From Sipunculus nudus (Eukaryota; Annelida; Sipuncula; Golfingiida; Sipunculidae): DNA of 64,000 nt. The stretch spans positions 33,317,176 to 33,381,175 of the forward strand of contig CM049311.1 in the NCBI GenBank assembly GCA_026874595.1, in the 5' to 3' direction. The notes under the pieces are model-generated. The model ran no database searches and was not told the origin of the DNA. It was given only the letters and a program-made list of their open reading frames with translations. Of this stretch, positions 60,615 to 64,000 are shown one piece after another (positions within the stretch are counted from its first letter, which is position 1; the number at the start of each line of letters is the position of its first letter). The translations under genes and the position numbers were made by a program.

Positions 60615-60656
<42 letters not shown>
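60615..60656. repeat. (TA)n microsatellite right of the TRIM
   Basis: About 42 bases of TA repeats, probably the other half of the tract split by the insertion. Confidence 0.95.
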
Positions 60657-60661
<5 letters not shown>

Positions 60662-61529
60662 TGCCTTTCCTCGCATTCATGGATCTGTGAGATTTTAGGA
60701 TCTTAATTACTATTACTTAGATGGACATGTTTTACCCTAACACGGGAAGGGGTTGGTCAGGGTATTGCAATTTTGTTTATCTATCTGTCTGCCTGTCTGT
60801 CTGCCAAGGTCTGAAAATAAAAACAAAAGATATATTTTTACAAACACAAAAATTGGTGTATCGTTTTGTATTATTCATTAGATACTAGCCAGATTCTATT
60901 AAATTTCTATTATATATATATATTAAAATAATAAAGGAAGGGTAAGGAAAAGAAAGGAGAAGAAGAGAAAATCCCCCAAAAGAGCAATCTGTAAATCTCA
61001 CAGAAACCTGACAGGCACCCCCCCCCCCCTCCCATCCCAAGGTGCTTACTGATGATATGCGTTGACAAGGATATAGAAGTTGCATTACGAAAATGGAGGC
61101 GGTTCCCTGTACCAAATATTCCTTCAAAAGCGGTTATCAGTAAATAAAGGTATAATGCATATTAGACAGGAAGGAAAGGGGTCCCCTGTACTCCTGCACT
61201 AAAAAGAACTGCCCTTTATCGTTCCTGAAGTGTCTTTAACACGTTTGGATATTAACGTTTCTATTAACAAGAAAATAAAGAAAAGGTGCCGTTATAAACA
61301 TCAGTAGCTGTTTCTTATACCCATCCGCAGACTATAGATCCTATAGATCCACATACGTGATCTGTTTATATTAGGTTCCGTAATAGCTTAATAGTTTTCA
61401 TATTTATCAGGCCGTGACCTGGACACATTGTATCATCATACATTGTTTACAAGATTACATATTTTTTACAGTACATTGTTTACAGGATTTATCTCAGTGT
61501 TTTTTTTGTTATTGTTTTGACATCTTAAC
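60657..61529. other. 5' region of the Gmr1-like element or flank
   Basis: Presumably holds the 5' LTR and leader of the retrotransposon, but without the 3' LTR its borders cannot be set. Contains a C-run at 61019-61028 and a (TCTG)n-like tract at ~60782-60802. Confidence 0.4.
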
Positions 61530-62350
61530 ATGGCAGATTTCAAACCTGAGGCATTTGTTGACGATCCCGACCCTGATCAACTTGAACAGTTGTCAAAGAA
61601 CAGTTGTTGAGTTTTGGACAACACTTAGGGCTAAGTGTGAAAAAAGCTTTGAGAAAGCCTGATATCATTGCTAAAATCATGCAAGACCTAGTTAGCAAAG
61701 GTTTAATTGAAGAGACTGAAGCTAATACATCAATAAATGACAGCCTTGCTATGCAATTAGAATTTAAAAAAAGTTAGAAATGCAACATGAGTCAGCATTA
61801 AAAGAGAAAGAAAAAGAAATGGAGTTAAAACGACTGGAATAAGAAAGACTTAAACTAGAACATAGTCTATGTGCTGTCCCAACTCACAGTTTTGATGTTA
61901 CTAAACACATTAGACCTGTCCCACCTTTTCAAGAAAAAGAGGTTGATAAATATTTCTTACACTTTGAGAAGGTAGCTGAAAATTTAAAATGGCCTAAAAG
62001 TGTATTGACTGGCAAGGCCAGAGAAATTTATACAGAGCTTTCAGTAGAAGCTGCTGCTGACTATGACCTGGTAAACCGTTAATCCTAAAAGGTTATGAGT
62101 CAGTTCTGGAGGCTTACCGCCAGAAATTCAGAAATTGGGAAAAGCGCAAACACCAGACCTACGTTGAATTTGCTAGGACAAAAGAGCAGTTGTTTGATCG
62201 CTGGTGTAGTTCTAAAAAATGTAATGAAAGATTATGACCATTTGCGCCAGTTGATTTTGCTTGAAGAATTTAAGCGCTGCATTAACGCAGATGTTAAAAC
62301 TTTTATTGATGGGAAACACTTGAAACACTTGACATTGCTGCTCAATTAGC
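61530..62350 (+). pseudogene. gag of the Gmr1-like element (frameshifted)
   Basis: The reading frame changes shortly after the start (stop at ~61609), has in-frame stops at ~61777 and ~61841, and shifts again near 62080 and 62330. Recognisable pieces are the N-terminal acidic segment, a coiled Lys/Glu-rich stretch (61790-61860), the block beginning PPFQEKE at ~61920 and the helical DYDHLRQLILLEEF near 62235. Not functional as it stands. Confidence 0.75.
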
Positions 62351-62511
62351 TGATGATTATTCTTAACACACAAAATGTCCTTTACTAGCAAATCAAACCA
62401 GTCATTCACAAACAAGAATATAAATCAGTATGATAAAAGGAAGTTTACAGTGCAGTCACCCAGTACTAGTAGTCCTGATAGTTCAGCAAAATCCATTGCT
62501 ACATCTCAACT

Positions 62512-63330
62512 GTGTCAAAGTCCAACAAAGACCAGTCATTTTCAAAGAAAATCTGTAATTACTACAAGAAGGAAGGTCATCTAATATCTGATTGCTGGAA
62601 ACTTGCGAATAAACCAAATAGCAAACCTGGTTTTGTTTCAAAATCTATGCATAGCATAGTACAAGAGCCAGGCTCTTTTCATGTAAACAAGGGGTACAAC
62701 TCCTTTATTGACTCTAATAAAGAGTTTGATGCTACGGAGGCCCAAGTGCCGTTTGAATCTAAAAAAGAATCCGTAGCTTGCGAGTTAAACACCTCAGTTG
62801 ATTCCTGCGAGGAATTAAATAAGGCTAGGTACTTTCAAGACTCCTGCGAGGAGTATTCTCTAAATGAGGAAAAGTCCTTTTATGACTCTTGCGAGAGTAT
62901 TTCAAATGAGGCCAGGTCCTCTTATGACAAACAGAAGTTTGTTTCTGCTGAGGAAAATTCCTCTGTTGACTCCCATGAGGAGTTTGACGATAAAAAGGAT
63001 GGAGATTCCTTAAATGACTCTAAGAAAGAGTTTATGACTGACACCTTCAATGTCAGTTCTTTGTTTGATGAGGTTGAGGTAGTAGATTCCTTTCTTGACT
63101 CTGAAATAGAGTTATTTGAGCCATTCATACATGATGGTTTTGTATCACTTTCAAGTGATTTTTCAGATTCTACCCCTATTAGAATTTTGAGGGACACTGG
63201 TTCAGGCCAGACTCTCATGTTAGCAAAAACTTTGCCATTTCTGATAGGTCCTTTATTGGTGCACATGCTCTTGTTAATGGTGTGTTTTCAGACAGTCACA
63301 CTTCAGTTCCGTTTCACAGTATCCATTTAA
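62512..63330 (+). pseudogene. gag/pol junction: zinc knuckle, acidic repeats and start of protease
   Basis: Open frame of about 270 codons. The knuckle reads CNYYKKEGHLISDC: the second Cys of the canonical CX2CX4HX4C is replaced by Tyr (TAC), so zinc binding is probably lost. It is followed by repeats of D-S-C/H-E-E every 20-25 residues, rich in Ser, Glu and Asp, then the aspartic protease active site DTG near 63198. The frame is lost just after the protease flap region; the rest continues in the overlapping frame from ~63282. Confidence 0.75.
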
Positions 63331-63761
63331 AGTCAGATTTGATTTCTGGGAATATTACTGTGGGCATAAGAACTACTTTACCCTTTAAGGGAATTCAGTT
63401 GCTACTAGGCAATGATGTTGCAGGTGATAGAGTGCAGCCTGTACCAATAGTGACAGAAAAGCCGTCACTAGATCAGGACACTGATCAGGAAAGTCAGGAA
63501 ATTCCTGGTTTGTATCCTTCATGTGCTCTAACTGGATCTATGGCCAAGAAAAACACACATGAGGATAATGGTCCAGATAATAACACTCTGGGAGTCACTA
63601 GTGACTCGTCTAACGAGTCGCCCATACAGAATGCAGCATTCTCAAGGTCAGAACTTATCGCGGAACAGCATAAGGACCCTGATATTTCATGTGTGTTTCC
63701 CAGGGCAGTTTCTAATGATGAATTGTCACAGAACCCAGTTTGTTTCTATGTTAAAAATTGA
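63282..63761 (+). pseudogene. protease C-terminus and protease-integrase linker of the Gmr1-like element
   Basis: The frame continues the protease (GNITVGIRTTLPF, LLLGNDVAG) and then a linker of ~90 residues ending in FSRSELIAEQHKDPDIS, which is the segment that precedes the integrase in Gmr1-type polyproteins. It ends at a TGA at 63759-63761. Confidence 0.7.
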
Positions 63762-63971
63762 GTGCTTTTGCGTAAATGGCGACCACCTGATGTATGCGCT
63801 GATGATGAGTGGGCCATCAAACATCAAATAGTAATGCCCAAAAGCTTTCGCAGTGAAGTTCTAAGCATGGCACATGATGCTCCTTTGTCTGGCCATTTAG
63901 GTATAAATAAAACTTATCAGAAAGTTAGTACACACTTCTATTGGCCTAACCTCAGGAAAGATGTTGTATAA
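63762..63971 (+). pseudogene. integrase H2C2 zinc-binding domain, broken before its Cys pair
   Basis: In frame with the upstream linker once the stop at 63759-63761 is read through. The two histidines are in AHDAPLSGH; the spacing to FYWPNLRKDV is normal. A TAA at 63969 falls in the segment before the CHTC pair, which is encoded just after it. The catalytic DDE core would start beyond the window. Confidence 0.75.
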
Positions 63972-64000
63972 TATTGTTAATCATGCCATACATGCCAGAT

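Larger units (their letters stand above)
61530..64000 (+). mobile_element. Gmr1-like Ty3/gypsy LTR retrotransposon, degenerate, running off the window end
   Basis: Gag begins near the ATG at 61530 (MADFKPEAFVDDPDPDQL) and is broken by at least three frame changes or stops up to ~62350. The gag core includes PPFQEKEVDKYFLHFEKVAE, a pattern seen in gags of Gmr1-like elements. A CCHC zinc knuckle follows at 62554-62595, an acidic Ser/Cys repeat region to ~63050, the protease (RDTGSGQTL near 63190, LLLGNDVAG near 63400) and then the H2C2 zinc-binding head of an integrase (from ~63770; SGHLGIN, FYWPNLRKDV, then CHTCQ at the edge). No reverse transcriptase lies between protease and integrase, as in Gmr1-type elements where integrase precedes RT. 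The RT, RNase H and 3' LTR would be downstream. The 5' LTR was not identified with certainty upstream of 61530. Confidence 0.85.

Overview
This is a gene-poor, repeat-dense, AT-rich stretch of an animal nuclear genome. It has long introns with GT/AG borders, TA microsatellites, poly-G/C runs, tRNA-derived SINEs, Helentron-like non-autonomous elements with internal tandem cores, many MITEs, a Ty3/gypsy-type retroelement and a decayed LINE. The repeat types (especially the 'pearl/CvA-like' tandem-core elements) suggest a mollusc, most likely a bivalve. That is an inference; nothing here fixes the species.

Two protein-coding genes are supported, both on the + strand. (1) Six exons between 17964 and 36825 join in phase to give the last ~602 residues of an extracellular protein related to the ectodomain of the orphan receptors GPR158/GPR179 (Cache domain followed by an EGF-like Cys segment). 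The Cache-to-EGF junction module occurs twice, and the exon borders repeat the same phases. Between the modules lies a basic linker with several furin-type sites. After the second EGF the protein does not enter a seven-helix domain: it ends in a short hydrophobic tail that looks like a GPI signal. The 5' part, including the first Cache and the signal peptide, must lie upstream of the window. (2) Two exons at 51798-51901 and 54006-54525 give the N-terminus of a DEG/ENaC/ASC channel (start codon, His-Gly motif, TM1, start of the extracellular domain). Its later exons were not found before the window end.

Layout: 0-18 kb is repeats (MITEs, Helentron-like elements with nesting at 13.4-16.9 kb) and unassigned sequence. 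18-37 kb is gene 1, whose 12-kb first visible intron holds three tandem-core elements, and an inverted tandem array at 23.5-23.9 kb. 37-51 kb is intergenic with SINEs, MITEs, a VNTR and a 0.5-kb repeat whose second, inverted copy lies in the channel gene intron. 54.5-60 kb holds LINE remnants, a foldback-like element and a polypyrimidine region. 60.26-60.61 kb is a very small LTR element (TRIM) with primer site and polypurine tract, one of whose LTRs contains a tRNA-like segment. 61.5-64 kb is a broken Gmr1-like LTR retrotransposon in which the integrase directly follows the protease. It runs off the end of the window.
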